From Bacillota bacterium (GTDB lineage: Bacteria; Bacillota; Bacilli; Alicyclobacillales; SLC66), in assembly GCA_026627345.1 (NCBI GenBank), contig JAPNUP010000090.1, forward strand, positions 1 to 36,941: a DNA stretch of 36,941 nt. The letters run 5' to 3'. The notes under the pieces were generated by a model. That model was not told where the DNA came from and did no database searches. It saw only the letters and a list, made by a program, of their open reading frames with translations. A program made the translations under genes and the position numbers. The number at the start of each line of letters is the position of its first letter. Position 1 is the stretch's first letter. Shown piece after piece: positions 7,788-14,396 of this stretch.

Positions 7788-9164
7788 TCACACGTTGACC
7801 GTTCGCGTGCGAGGGTGTATGCCAAGGCGCAAGCCGCCTGTGATACGCAGTGAAACGGATGGTTCCGGCTGAGCGATCGACCCGCTTGCACCGATGTCAA
7901 AAGTAAAAGCCTGACTGAGTCGTGCCAATATGAGTGTCGTTTCCATCATCGCGAACTGCTGTCCAATACAAGACCGAACACCGCCGCCGAAAGGAAAATA
8001 CGCATAGCGCGGCCATCCTTTAGGCACTCCGTTGGCAAATCGCTCAGGTGAAAAGGCAAGCGGTTCGTCAAACCATTCTGGCGAGCGATGAACGGCGTAC
8101 GGGCTGATCAGAAAAACGGCGTTGCGACGAAAAGAGTGACCGCCAATCTCTACATCAGAGGCAGCCTCACGCAGCAGAAGCCAGGCAGTCGGATACAGGC
8201 GCAAGGTCTCCTGAATCACTTGAGCCGTATAAGTGAGCCGAGACAGGTCGTCATACGTAGGAACTCGTCCATCTAATACAAGATCCACTTCCGCTTGCAG
8301 GCGCTCTTGTACTGAGTGATGCGTGGCTAGGAGATAGAGCGCCCACGACAGTGCGTTGGCTGTCGTCTCATGGCCCGCGATCAAAATCGTAATCAGTTCG
8401 TCGCGTACTTTCTCACGACTTTGCGGCCAGTCCTCGCATGCTAAATGCCTCATCAACATGTCGAGCAAATGTCCTGCGCTCGCTGCATCAGAGCCGTCTT
8501 GTATGTCTTTCGAGGCGCGATCCATACAGCTGTCCAGATACCCGTTTAATGCGGTCAATGCGTGTCGAAAAGCCAGTTGTCCCGGTGTCGGCCAACTGAC
8601 TGGTGGTGCGACCGGCGCATACAGCTTGTGGGCGCTGTAGCGCACACACTCGTCTACTGCAGCGCCTAGTAAGGATTCTGCTGACTCGCGTTCATCTCCA
8701 AACATCGTGCGCATGATGACGCGCAGCGTCAGCGACATGAGGTCTGCGCTGACCAACCGCTCTGTTTGTCCACTTTGGATATCCTGGCGCCATGACTTGA
8801 TTTCCTGATCGGTCAAGCGGACGATCGTCTCGGCATAGCTCTGGATCTGCATCAGATGAAACGAAGGTTGCATCATGCGACGGTCTAGTTGGTGCACAGA
8901 CCCTTCTGAAGTCAGCAACCCGTCGCCAAGCGTCTCGCTCAAAATCCTAGAACTGCGGCCTTTGACGAAGTGAGGTTCCTTGTTCACAAGCACTTCCCGA
9001 ATCACTTCTGGATCATTGAGCACAAAGGAGGGTTTAGCACGCGCTGAACTAAGCGCCACGATATCGGCGACGCCCCTTACGCCAAGAAGAAATCCTAACG
9101 GATCTCGGCGAAAGTGAAAGAAATTCGCCACCCGGCTTCCCGGAGCGGCCTGTAAAGTCGCCAT
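7788..9164 (-). CDS. Cytochrome P450 monooxygenase
   Basis: A 458-residue soluble bacterial P450. The I-helix oxygen-activating motif AGHETT is near residue 266, the K-helix ExxR is in ETLRLYPTAWLLLR, and the heme-thiolate loop FGGGVRSCIG gives the axial cysteine near residue 400. There is no fused reductase domain and no ferredoxin gene beside it, so electrons must come from elsewhere. The long-chain type N-terminus and the PTAWLLLREA segment resemble P450s acting on fatty acids or terpenoids, but substrate cannot be told. The start at 9164 is preceded by a GGGGG element. A better-spaced GAGGAG at an ATG at 9178 is out of frame. It is transcribed alone after the ndh terminator. Confidence 0.93.
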   Translation of the reverse strand: MATLQAAPGSRVANFFHFRRDPLGFLLGVRGVADIVALSSARAKPSFVLNDPEVIREVLVNKEPHFVKGRSSRILSETLGDGLLTSEGSVHQLDRRMMQPSFHLMQIQSYAETIVRLTDQEIKSWRQDIQSGQTERLVSADLMSLTLRVIMRTMFGDERESAESLLGAAVDECVRYSAHKLYAPVAPPVSWPTPGQLAFRHALTALNGYLDSCMDRASKDIQDGSDAASAGHLLDMLMRHLACEDWPQSREKVRDELITILIAGHETTANALSWALYLLATHHSVQERLQAEVDLVLDGRVPTYDDLSRLTYTAQVIQETLRLYPTAWLLLREAASDVEIGGHSFRRNAVFLISPYAVHRSPEWFDEPLAFSPERFANGVPKGWPRYAYFPFGGGVRSCIGQQFAMMETTLILARLSQAFTFDIGASGSIAQPEPSVSLRITGGLRLGIHPRTRTVNV

Positions 9165-9199
9165 GTCCTTGCCCCCATTGCCTTTTCTCCTCTAGGGAA

Positions 9200-9208
9200 A
9201 GTGTACCA
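9200..9208 (-). promoter_or_regulatory. Extended -10 promoter of the P450 gene
   Basis: On the minus strand TGGTACACT (9208-9200) matches the extended -10 pattern, about 35 nt before the P450 start. No clear -35 was seen. The ndh terminator lies just upstream, so the P450 needs its own promoter. Confidence 0.5.
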
Positions 9209-9256
9209 CAGTTGGTAGCGTAAAGCGGAACAAAACCAGCACAGAGAATACACCAA

Positions 9257-9283
9257 AGCCCTGTTCCGTAAGGAACCAGGGCT
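9257..9283 (-). terminator. Terminator after the NADH dehydrogenase gene
   Basis: AGCCCTGTTCC (9257-9267) and GGAACCAGGGCT (9272-9283) form an 11-bp stem with one bulged base and a GTAA loop. On the minus strand the stem is followed by TTTGGTGTATT, a broken T-run. It lies 33 nt after the ndh stop. Confidence 0.6.
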
Positions 9284-9315
9284 CCATTCTCGCAGCAGCG
9301 CGTATGTCTTGCGCG

Positions 9316-10380
9316 TTACTTTTCCACGTGCTTTTTATAGTTCCAAAGCACCCCACTTTTGAGCAATCGGGGAATCTTTCCGGACAATTCCATGCCCTTC
9401 ACTGAGCCAAATCCGGCCGTCTTACCCAACGACCCGAGCGCGCCCCGATTTTGGTACTGGCGCAGGCCTGGCGCCCGTCCGGCCCAGGCGTCAAGCATCG
9501 TCTGCGCCGCATACTCGCCGTGAAATTCAGCCAATTGTGCAGATGGCGGATGTTCAGACGCAGCACAATCGCCAATCACGTAGACGTTTGGATCCTCTGG
9601 CAGTTGCAACCACTCATTGACGAGTGCTCGACCGATAGAATCTGTCTCACAAGCCAGTTGCTTCACCAGTGGGTTGGCTTGGATTCCTGCTGTCCACACT
9701 AGCCGATCAAACGGCAACTCGCCCTCTTCAAAGACAATCCGATCTTCCAGAACCTCTTGTGTGTTGACACTGTGCATGATTTTCACATCGTGTTCCAATA
9801 ACCAGTTCTCCACGTACTCTTGAATCTTGGGAGAAAATCCCTTCAACACACGTTCATTGCGATCAATGATGGTGACGTTCAGATCGTGTCGCGTCTCGCG
9901 CAGTTCTGCCGCCAATTCGATCCCTGTGAGCCCAGCGCCAATGAGTACCACTGACCGATAAGCGTCCAAGGTGAGAATCTCATGGCCTGTGACTTGCGCA
10001 CGTTTTAGACTTTGCAGGCCCAGCGAATACTCTTCCGCACCTGGTATGGCATGGAAACGATCTACACATCCCAAGGCCACGACCAATGTGTCATAAGCAA
10101 TCGGATCTTGTTCACGCATGACAACGCGCTTTTGCGCCTGATCGATCTCAAGGACCTCGTCGAATACTGTACGAAGCTGTGGATGCGACGGAAACGCAAT
10201 CGTCACATTGCTAAGTGAGGCTGTGCCCGCAGTAATACTGTAGAACTCCGTCTTAAGCGGGCTTTTAGGCAGTCTGTCAATCAGAACCACGTCTACATCG
10301 TCTGGCAACTTGTCCAGCAAAGTTCGGAGCAAATACATTCCGCCGTACCCGCCGCCGATCACTACCAATTGGTGCCGCAT
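9316..10380 (-). CDS. Type II NADH dehydrogenase-like FAD oxidoreductase
   Basis: A 354-residue protein of the pyridine nucleotide-disulfide oxidoreductase fold, similar to Bacillus YumB/YutJ. The FAD dinucleotide motif VVIGGGYGGMYLLRTL is at residues 5-20, the NAD motif VVLIGAGLTGIELAAEL is near residue 150, and the second FAD contact, NVYVIGDCA, is near residue 280. Such enzymes pass electrons from NADH to menaquinone without pumping protons. A C-terminal amphipathic stretch ending in a lysine-rich tail fits peripheral membrane attachment. The start at 10380 follows GGAGG at ideal spacing, and the longer frame upstream covers the promoter. The alternative is another quinone- or ferredoxin-linked NAD(P)H oxidoreductase of the same fold. 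Confidence 0.88.
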   Translation of the reverse strand: MRHQLVVIGGGYGGMYLLRTLLDKLPDDVDVVLIDRLPKSPLKTEFYSITAGTASLSNVTIAFPSHPQLRTVFDEVLEIDQAQKRVVMREQDPIAYDTLVVALGCVDRFHAIPGAEEYSLGLQSLKRAQVTGHEILTLDAYRSVVLIGAGLTGIELAAELRETRHDLNVTIIDRNERVLKGFSPKIQEYVENWLLEHDVKIMHSVNTQEVLEDRIVFEEGELPFDRLVWTAGIQANPLVKQLACETDSIGRALVNEWLQLPEDPNVYVIGDCAASEHPPSAQLAEFHGEYAAQTMLDAWAGRAPGLRQYQNRGALGSLGKTAGFGSVKGMELSGKIPRLLKSGVLWNYKKHVEK

Positions 10381-10411
10381 ATCCCTTACCTCCAAACACC
10401 GAATCCTACTG

Positions 10412-10440
10412 AGTATAACCTTCCCCACTCGATACAACAA
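10412..10440 (-). promoter_or_regulatory. SigA-type promoter of the NADH dehydrogenase gene
   Basis: On the minus strand TTGTTG (10440-10435), a 17-nt spacer and TATACT (10417-10412) lie about 30 nt before the ndh start. The -10 is near consensus, the -35 weak. Confidence 0.65.
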
Positions 10441-10477
10441 TCGCCGTGTTTTCATTAAAGCTGTTTCATAGGCAAAA

Positions 10478-10499
10478 ACTATCGTTAGACTATCGATAG
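10478..10499. repeat. Tandem 11-bp repeat upstream of the ndh promoter
   Basis: ACTATCGTTAG (10478-10488) is followed directly by ACTATCGATAG (10489-10499), a single mismatch apart. The second copy contains the 10-bp palindrome CTATCGATAG. It lies about 40 nt upstream of the -35, a position suited to an activator or repressor of ndh. Confidence 0.55.
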
Positions 10500-10515
10500 A
10501 CATAAAGTGACTGCT

Positions 10516-10552
10516 CAAAAAGACAGGAGACCGGATGTCCGATCCCCTGTCT
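10516..10552 (-). terminator. Strong terminator after the YjcZ-like gene
   Basis: Arms 10521-10534 and 10539-10552 pair over 14 positions (two G-U pairs) around a 4-nt loop. On the minus strand five T follow. It lies 13 nt after the stop of the small gene. Confidence 0.9.
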
Positions 10553-10565
10553 GTTGCCCCGGATA

Positions 10566-10682
10566 TTAGTACACCGGAACCGTGGTGCACTGCTGGGTGT
10601 AAGCAGGCACGAGCAAGAAGAACAGCACGAAGATGATCAGAAATACCACTGCCCAACGGGTATATCCTCCGAAAGCTCCCAT
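10566..10682 (-). CDS. YjcZ/SscA-like 38-residue membrane mini-protein
   Basis: This gene is below the usual ORF length cut-off but well supported. An ATG at 10682 follows GGGAGG at good spacing, the frame codes for 38 residues, and a strong terminator follows. The protein starts MGAFGGYTRW and continues as one hydrophobic helix (AVVFLIIFVLFFLLV), ending in a short Cys-containing tail (TQQCTTVPVY). A Gly-rich N-terminus plus one membrane helix is the pattern of the YjcZ family, several of which (for example SscA) act in spore coat assembly or germination. It stands as a single-gene unit with its own terminator. The family assignment rests on composition and layout. Confidence 0.82.
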   Translation of the reverse strand: MGAFGGYTRWAVVFLIIFVLFFLLVPAYTQQCTTVPVY

Positions 10683-10803
10683 GTCGGGTCCCTCCCGTCT
10701 TCAATTGTGTTGGTGAACACTGTATAGTAATGTGTCCACGCGCTAATTGGGAAGGGCGGGTGCCCTGACTGCGCGAGACATCGCGCCAAATTAGGCTTAC
10801 CCG

Positions 10804-11175
10804 TTACTGCGCGTTGTAGAGGACACGACTTTGCAGCGCAATGACAAATAATTCATTTGATTTACCCTCCATGATCTTTTGCAAAGCCGTGATGAAACCT
10901 TCTGCGTCACCTTCGAGGAACGGATTTGGCAAAAGTAAGCCATTGTCGTCTACCGCATAAATAAGTTCACTGTCGCCGGAGAAGCTAGTGCCCTCGCGTT
11001 TAGCCCACAGCATCAGGCATTCCCCGGGCAATGACAAGTCTTGCTGCATCCACGCTGTAACGTGCCGGCAGACTTCGTTCGCATCGCCGCATGAGTACCC
11101 GCTTTCCCACATCGTTGTGCTGTAGCCATGCCGCTTCAAAAAATCTGCAAACGCCATCCATATACTTTTTGCCAT
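10804..11175 (-). CDS. Unknown 123-residue protein
   Basis: I do not recognise it. The ATG at 11175 follows GGAGG at 8 nt, so the gene is probably real. The protein is soluble, with no signal or membrane segment, and has three Cys in the first half (near SGYSCGDANEVCRHV and PGECLML) and an acidic middle (SGDSELIYAVDDNG). The N-terminus MAKSIWMAFADFLKRHG looks like an amphipathic helix. It lies between the 55-residue gene and the YjcZ-like gene, all on the same strand but separated by a terminator on the upstream side. No role is proposed. Confidence 0.7.
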   Translation of the reverse strand: MAKSIWMAFADFLKRHGYSTTMWESGYSCGDANEVCRHVTAWMQQDLSLPGECLMLWAKREGTSFSGDSELIYAVDDNGLLLPNPFLEGDAEGFITALQKIMEGKSNELFVIALQSRVLYNAQ

Positions 11176-11248
11176 CTCACGTGCCTCCTAGACCGAGTCA
11201 GTGCCATTGTGCGCGCATCTATCACTATATTACACCACACGACAAACA

Positions 11249-11292
11249 AACCAGGCAGTGCATAAGCCATCTAGGCTATGCACTGCCTGGTT
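11249..11292 (-). terminator. Long-stem terminator after the 55-residue gene
   Basis: AACCAGGCAGTGCAT (from 11249) pairs with ATGCACTGCCTGGTT (to 11292), continuing inward through AAGCC/GGCT with one bulge, for a stem of about 19 bp. On the minus strand TTTGTTTG follows. It starts 11 nt after the stop at 11304. Confidence 0.82.
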
Positions 11293-11303
11293 ACGCAAAG
11301 AAA

Positions 11304-11471
11304 CTAACGAGCGATTTGATCGCGAACAGCCACGACGAGTTTCTGCGCCTTGCGAAGCTCCTTTTGTGCCTCGTCAAGCTTGCGAATCGCGCGATCGAGT
11401 TCGTAGATCTCCTCGCACTTTTTATAGCACGTCGTGCCGTGCGAACGGTGATGCGTCCGTTTCGTTGCCAT
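11304..11471 (-). CDS. Small coiled-coil protein, 55 residues, unknown
   Basis: The start at 11471 is chosen because GGGAGG precedes it at 7 nt; the frame extends upstream but without a binding site. The protein opens with a basic, His-rich stretch (ATKRTHHRSHG), then a CYKKC pair, then a charged helix from about residue 20 to the end with heptad-like spacing (LDRAIRKLDEAQKELRKAQ), which predicts a coiled coil. The Cys pair with several His could bind metal. It is a single-gene unit after etfA with a strong terminator. No family is recognised. Confidence 0.72.
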   Translation of the reverse strand: MATKRTHHRSHGTTCYKKCEEIYELDRAIRKLDEAQKELRKAQKLVVAVRDQIAR

Positions 11472-11531
11472 AGTAGGACCTCCCTTCGAACGATCTGCTA
11501 GCATCGTATGAAGGAAAGACTACAAAGGAAT

Positions 11532-11552
11532 GGACACCTACCATCGGTGTCC
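11532..11552 (-). terminator. Probable terminator after etfA
   Basis: GGACACC (11532-11538) and GGTGTCC (11546-11552) form a perfect 7-bp stem, followed on the minus strand by ATTCCTTTG. The T-run is weak. It lies 36 nt after the etfA stop. Confidence 0.5.
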
Positions 11553-11587
11553 AGAAATTTGGACGCATCACCCGCGTCAGGTATCTT

Positions 11588-12559
11588 CTATGCGAGTACC
11601 GTACGCAGCTTCTCCGTGAGCGCCGGCACAACATCAAACAAATCACCGACGATACCGTAATCCGCAACTTTGAAGATCGGCGCCTCCGGATCTTTGTTGA
11701 TTGCGACAATGACTTTCGAGTTGGACATACCTGCAAGGTGCTGAATGGCGCCGGAGATCCCACAAGCAATGTACAAGTCCGGAGTCACCACCTTCCCGGT
11801 CTGGCCAACTTGCATCGAATAGTCGCAGTACCCAGCGTCACACGCTCCACGAGAAGCGCCAAGCGCTGCACCTAGCACGTCAGCGAGTTCACGCAGCGGC
11901 GCAAAGCCTTCCGCGCTCTTGACTCCCCGGCCACCAGATACGATGATTTTGGCTTCCGTCAGATCCACACCTGTGCTCGCCTTTTTGACCACCTCACGAA
12001 TCACTGTGCGAAGATCGCTAGGAAATGCTACAGACAAGCTCTGTACGTTGGCAGTCTCACCACTCGCCGACGGCATCGCAAGGTTATTCGGACGCACAGT
12101 GGCTACGGTCAACTCGCCTGAGAGTTTGACTTTCGTAAATGCCTTCCCTGCGTAAATCGGTCGGGTGTATACGACCTCTCCGTTGTCAACATCCAGTGCA
12201 ATCACATCAGATGCCTGCCCAGCCTCATAGCGCGCCGCAATGAGTGGAGCTAGATCGCGTCCAATCGCCGAATGCGCCAGCAAGATCACCTGCGGCTGTG
12301 CGGCTGCAATCGCTTCTACCGCCGCCGCCAAATACGCATCCGGGTTATACTGTGCAACCTCTGGCGCATCTACGACATAGATCTGCTCCGCACCATACTG
12401 AGCTAAAACGTCTGCCGCTGCCTGTACCCCCTGACCGATCAAAAGTGCCGAGACCCTTCCACCTTGCGCGATTCGTCGCGCGCCACCTAGCGTCTCAAGC
12501 GTCACATTGCGTACTTCTTGTCCGCGCAAATCTGCCACTACAAGTACCTGTCTTGCCAT
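11588..12559 (-). CDS. etfA: Electron transfer flavoprotein alpha subunit
   Basis: EtfA (323 residues) binds FAD and, with EtfB, carries electrons from acyl-CoA dehydrogenases to the quinone pool. The C-terminal FAD domain is clear: VSGGRGVKSAEGF near residue 208, then GQTGKVVTPDLYIACGISGA near residue 255 and AINKDPEAPIF near residue 285. The start at 12559 follows GGGAGGG. It begins 26 nt after the etfB stop and is the last gene of fadR-etfB-etfA, the order known from Bacillus fatty-acid degradation operons. Regulation by FadR through the operator at 13982-13999 is expected. Confidence 0.96.
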   Translation of the reverse strand: MARQVLVVADLRGQEVRNVTLETLGGARRIAQGGRVSALLIGQGVQAAADVLAQYGAEQIYVVDAPEVAQYNPDAYLAAAVEAIAAAQPQVILLAHSAIGRDLAPLIAARYEAGQASDVIALDVDNGEVVYTRPIYAGKAFTKVKLSGELTVATVRPNNLAMPSASGETANVQSLSVAFPSDLRTVIREVVKKASTGVDLTEAKIIVSGGRGVKSAEGFAPLRELADVLGAALGASRGACDAGYCDYSMQVGQTGKVVTPDLYIACGISGAIQHLAGMSNSKVIVAINKDPEAPIFKVADYGIVGDLFDVVPALTEKLRTVLA

Positions 12560-12585
12560 CCGTAAACCCTCCCTCAGCGTTGTCC

Positions 12586-13353
12586 TTATAGCACCTTGCT
12601 CGTCTGTCTCAGTTCGCTCACAAGTTCTGCTACACGCGCCGCTGTATCGCCTTCGAGCACGCGCCCGCTGCCTTTAGCTGGCGGCAAAAACGTCTCCACG
12701 ATCTGCGCCCGCGGCGCAACAGTCTCTGCGCTTAAGCCGAGATCAGCCAGAGTCAGCCGCTCCACCGGCTTTTTCGCCGCTTTGCGGATTCCGATTAAGG
12801 AAGGATAACGCGGTTCATTCAAGCCTTGTTGCGCCGTCACCATCACCGGAAGCGCTGCCTCGACGATCTCGGTATCTCCCTCTGCATCGCGCTCCGCTGT
12901 TACCCGACCGTCCTCAACAGACAGCTTGGTAACCACTCCGATATGCGCGATGCCAAGCAGTTCAGCGGTGCGAAGTGCCACTTGACCCGACCCGTCATCC
13001 ACTGCTTGATTCCCTGCCAGAATCAGATCATACGGACGGGACTTGATCGTCGCTGCCAAAACTGTAGAAGCCGTGAACTCATCCCCGAACGCCGCTGGAT
13101 CATCGACGATGACCGCTTCGTCCGCTCCCATCGCCAAAGCGGTGCGAACCGCCTCATCGACACGGGCCGGGCCAATCGAAATCACCGTGACTACTCCATC
13201 AAATCGCTCTTTGAGCGCAATCGCTTCTTCCACGGCATACTCATCGTATGGGTTGATGACGAACTGCACGCCGTCTTCCTTGATTCGGCCGTCTTCAAGC
13301 ACGATCCGTGCTTCGGTGTCGAAAGTCTGCTTCAAGCACACCAAGATATTCAT
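12586..13353 (-). CDS. etfB: Electron transfer flavoprotein beta subunit
   Basis: EtfB (255 residues) is the AMP-binding partner of EtfA. The start MNILVCLKQTFDTEARI at 13353 follows CAGGAG and matches the usual EtfB N-terminus (the longer frame runs into fadR). Typical segments are NPYDEYAVEEAIALKE, ILAGNQAVDDGSGQV and the C-terminal KAAKKPVERL region that wraps around the alpha subunit. The gene starts 13 nt after the fadR stop and is followed by etfA. Confidence 0.96.
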   Translation of the reverse strand: MNILVCLKQTFDTEARIVLEDGRIKEDGVQFVINPYDEYAVEEAIALKERFDGVVTVISIGPARVDEAVRTALAMGADEAVIVDDPAAFGDEFTASTVLAATIKSRPYDLILAGNQAVDDGSGQVALRTAELLGIAHIGVVTKLSVEDGRVTAERDAEGDTEIVEAALPVMVTAQQGLNEPRYPSLIGIRKAAKKPVERLTLADLGLSAETVAPRAQIVETFLPPAKGSGRVLEGDTAARVAELVSELRQTSKVL

Positions 13354-13366
13354 AAAACCACTCCTG

Positions 13367-13996
13367 TCAGGAATTCTTGCCGATCCCGCCAATCAAAAGG
13401 GTGTACACGGGGTCCACCAACGTCTTCAAATTATATTTTGCGCCCGTAAAAATCCATGCGTTCACGGTCTCATCCAGTGTACCAAAGATCATACGACGCG
13501 CGATACGTGGATCAGGTAAGGACACAAACACACCCGCGGCTTGCCCGACTTCCAGAATCCGATCGAGCGTTCGGTGATAGGGTCGCATAATCGCTGCGAC
13601 CTCTTCACGCAGTGCCCGATCCGCCTGACGGATATGCACCTGCAGAACCATCGCCAGATCGGGATCCTCACCGAGCGTCGAGAAATGGGCTTCGATCAGC
13701 TTATGCAAGGCCATGAGGGGATCCGGGTGCTCCCCTTCCAACCACGTAGACAGCATTACGATCTGACCGATCGTCTCGCGCAAAACGGACATCAAGATGT
13801 CCTCTTTATTCTTGAAATACAGATACACCGTGCCATCTGCTACGCCTGCTTCGCGAGCAATCCGTGCCACTTGCGCACGATGGTAACCAGAAGTCGCCAT
13901 CACGCGAATGGCCGCCTGCAGTATCGCCTGATACTTCGCAGCGTCTTTTCCAAGTGCGATCTGACATCCCCCCGCGCCAACCGAATGAACATTCAT
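13367..13996 (-). CDS. fadR: TetR-family fatty-acid degradation regulator, FadR (YsiA) type
   Basis: A TetR repressor of up to 209 residues. The HTH region AREAGVADGTVYLYFKNKEDIL (split here: AREAGVADGTVYLYF, then KNKEDIL) is nearly identical to Bacillus FadR, which represses beta-oxidation genes and is released by long-chain acyl-CoA. The C-terminal ligand domain includes RMIFGTLDETVNAWIF, also FadR-like. It sits directly in front of etfB-etfA as in Bacillus, and a near-perfect FadR operator covers the start. The 5' end is odd. ATG 13996 lies inside the operator and only a few bases after the expected transcription start, with no ribosome binding site. The first 16 or so residues are not FadR-like. 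A rare start further in, or a 1-nt frame error, is possible. Confidence 0.9.
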   Translation of the reverse strand: MNVHSVGAGGCQIALGKDAAKYQAILQAAIRVMATSGYHRAQVARIAREAGVADGTVYLYFKNKEDILMSVLRETIGQIVMLSTWLEGEHPDPLMALHKLIEAHFSTLGEDPDLAMVLQVHIRQADRALREEVAAIMRPYHRTLDRILEVGQAAGVFVSLPDPRIARRMIFGTLDETVNAWIFTGAKYNLKTLVDPVYTLLIGGIGKNS

Positions 13997-13999
13997 TCA
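13982..13999. promoter_or_regulatory. FadR operator
   Basis: The minus strand reads TGAATGAATGTTCATTCG, a palindrome matching the Bacillus FadR consensus TGAATGANTANTCATTCA at nearly every fixed position. It lies immediately after the -10 element and covers the expected transcription start and first ATG, so binding should block initiation of fadR-etfB-etfA. This implies autoregulation. Confidence 0.88.
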
Positions 14000-14004
14000 A
14001 TCAA

Positions 14005-14033
14005 AGGGTACCCTAAGCGCATGATTTCGTCAA
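14005..14033 (-). promoter_or_regulatory. SigA promoter of fadR-etfB-etfA
   Basis: On the minus strand TTGACG (14033-14028), a 17-nt spacer and TACCCT (14010-14005). The -35 is near consensus, the -10 weak. Transcription would start near 13998, inside the FadR operator and 1-3 nt before the first ATG. Confidence 0.62.
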
Positions 14034-14061
14034 GCGTGGGTATATGCCCTTTGCCCTTGCA

Positions 14062-14097
14062 CAAAAAAGAGCACCCCCCATTTTAAAAGGTGCTCTC
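14062..14097 (-). terminator. Terminator downstream of the opp genes
   Basis: GAGCACC (14069-14075) and GGTGCTC (14089-14095) form the outer stem, followed on the minus strand by six T. It isolates the opp transcript from fadR. Confidence 0.85.
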
Positions 14098-14396
14098 AGT
14101 ATAGTACAAGTGTCGTCTCCTACAGTGATGCTGGGCTCGTAAAGGCACTGCAATCGCAGTTTCAAGGTGCAACATGGCAGCGGTGCCAGACTCATTTCAT
14201 GCGCAATGTCATGGAGCGACCCCAAAGAGCTTTCACAACGAACTGACGGGAATTTCTGGCTATACTTGACGCATCTGATGTGAAGACAACCAGACTCTTG
14301 ATGGATCAGGACACGTCCGACCATAGCGAGAAGGGCGCCGAAAGTTCCCAGAAATCGGAGGGGCAGACATAGCCCCTCCTTGTATGGATACAAATC
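14098..14396. other. Intergenic region between oppA and its terminator, no gene seen
   Basis: About 300 nt without a supported gene. A 126-residue frame on the minus strand (14393-14013) lacks a ribosome binding site, has no recognisable domain and runs through the terminator at 14062-14097, so I do not call it. The only structure seen is the hairpin at 14357-14379. Confidence 0.6.
14357..14379 (-). terminator. GC-rich hairpin directly after oppA
   Basis: GGAGGGGC (14357-14364) and GCCCCTCC (14372-14379) form a perfect 8-bp stem 18 nt after the oppA stop. Only GATTTCTGG follows on the minus strand, so it may be a weak terminator or a 3' mRNA stabiliser, with the true terminator at 14062-14097. 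Confidence 0.5.

Noticed and set aside
14013-14393. 126-residue frame on the minus strand between oppA and fadR
   Set aside because: No binding site, no recognisable domain, and it runs through a strong terminator and into the fadR promoter.
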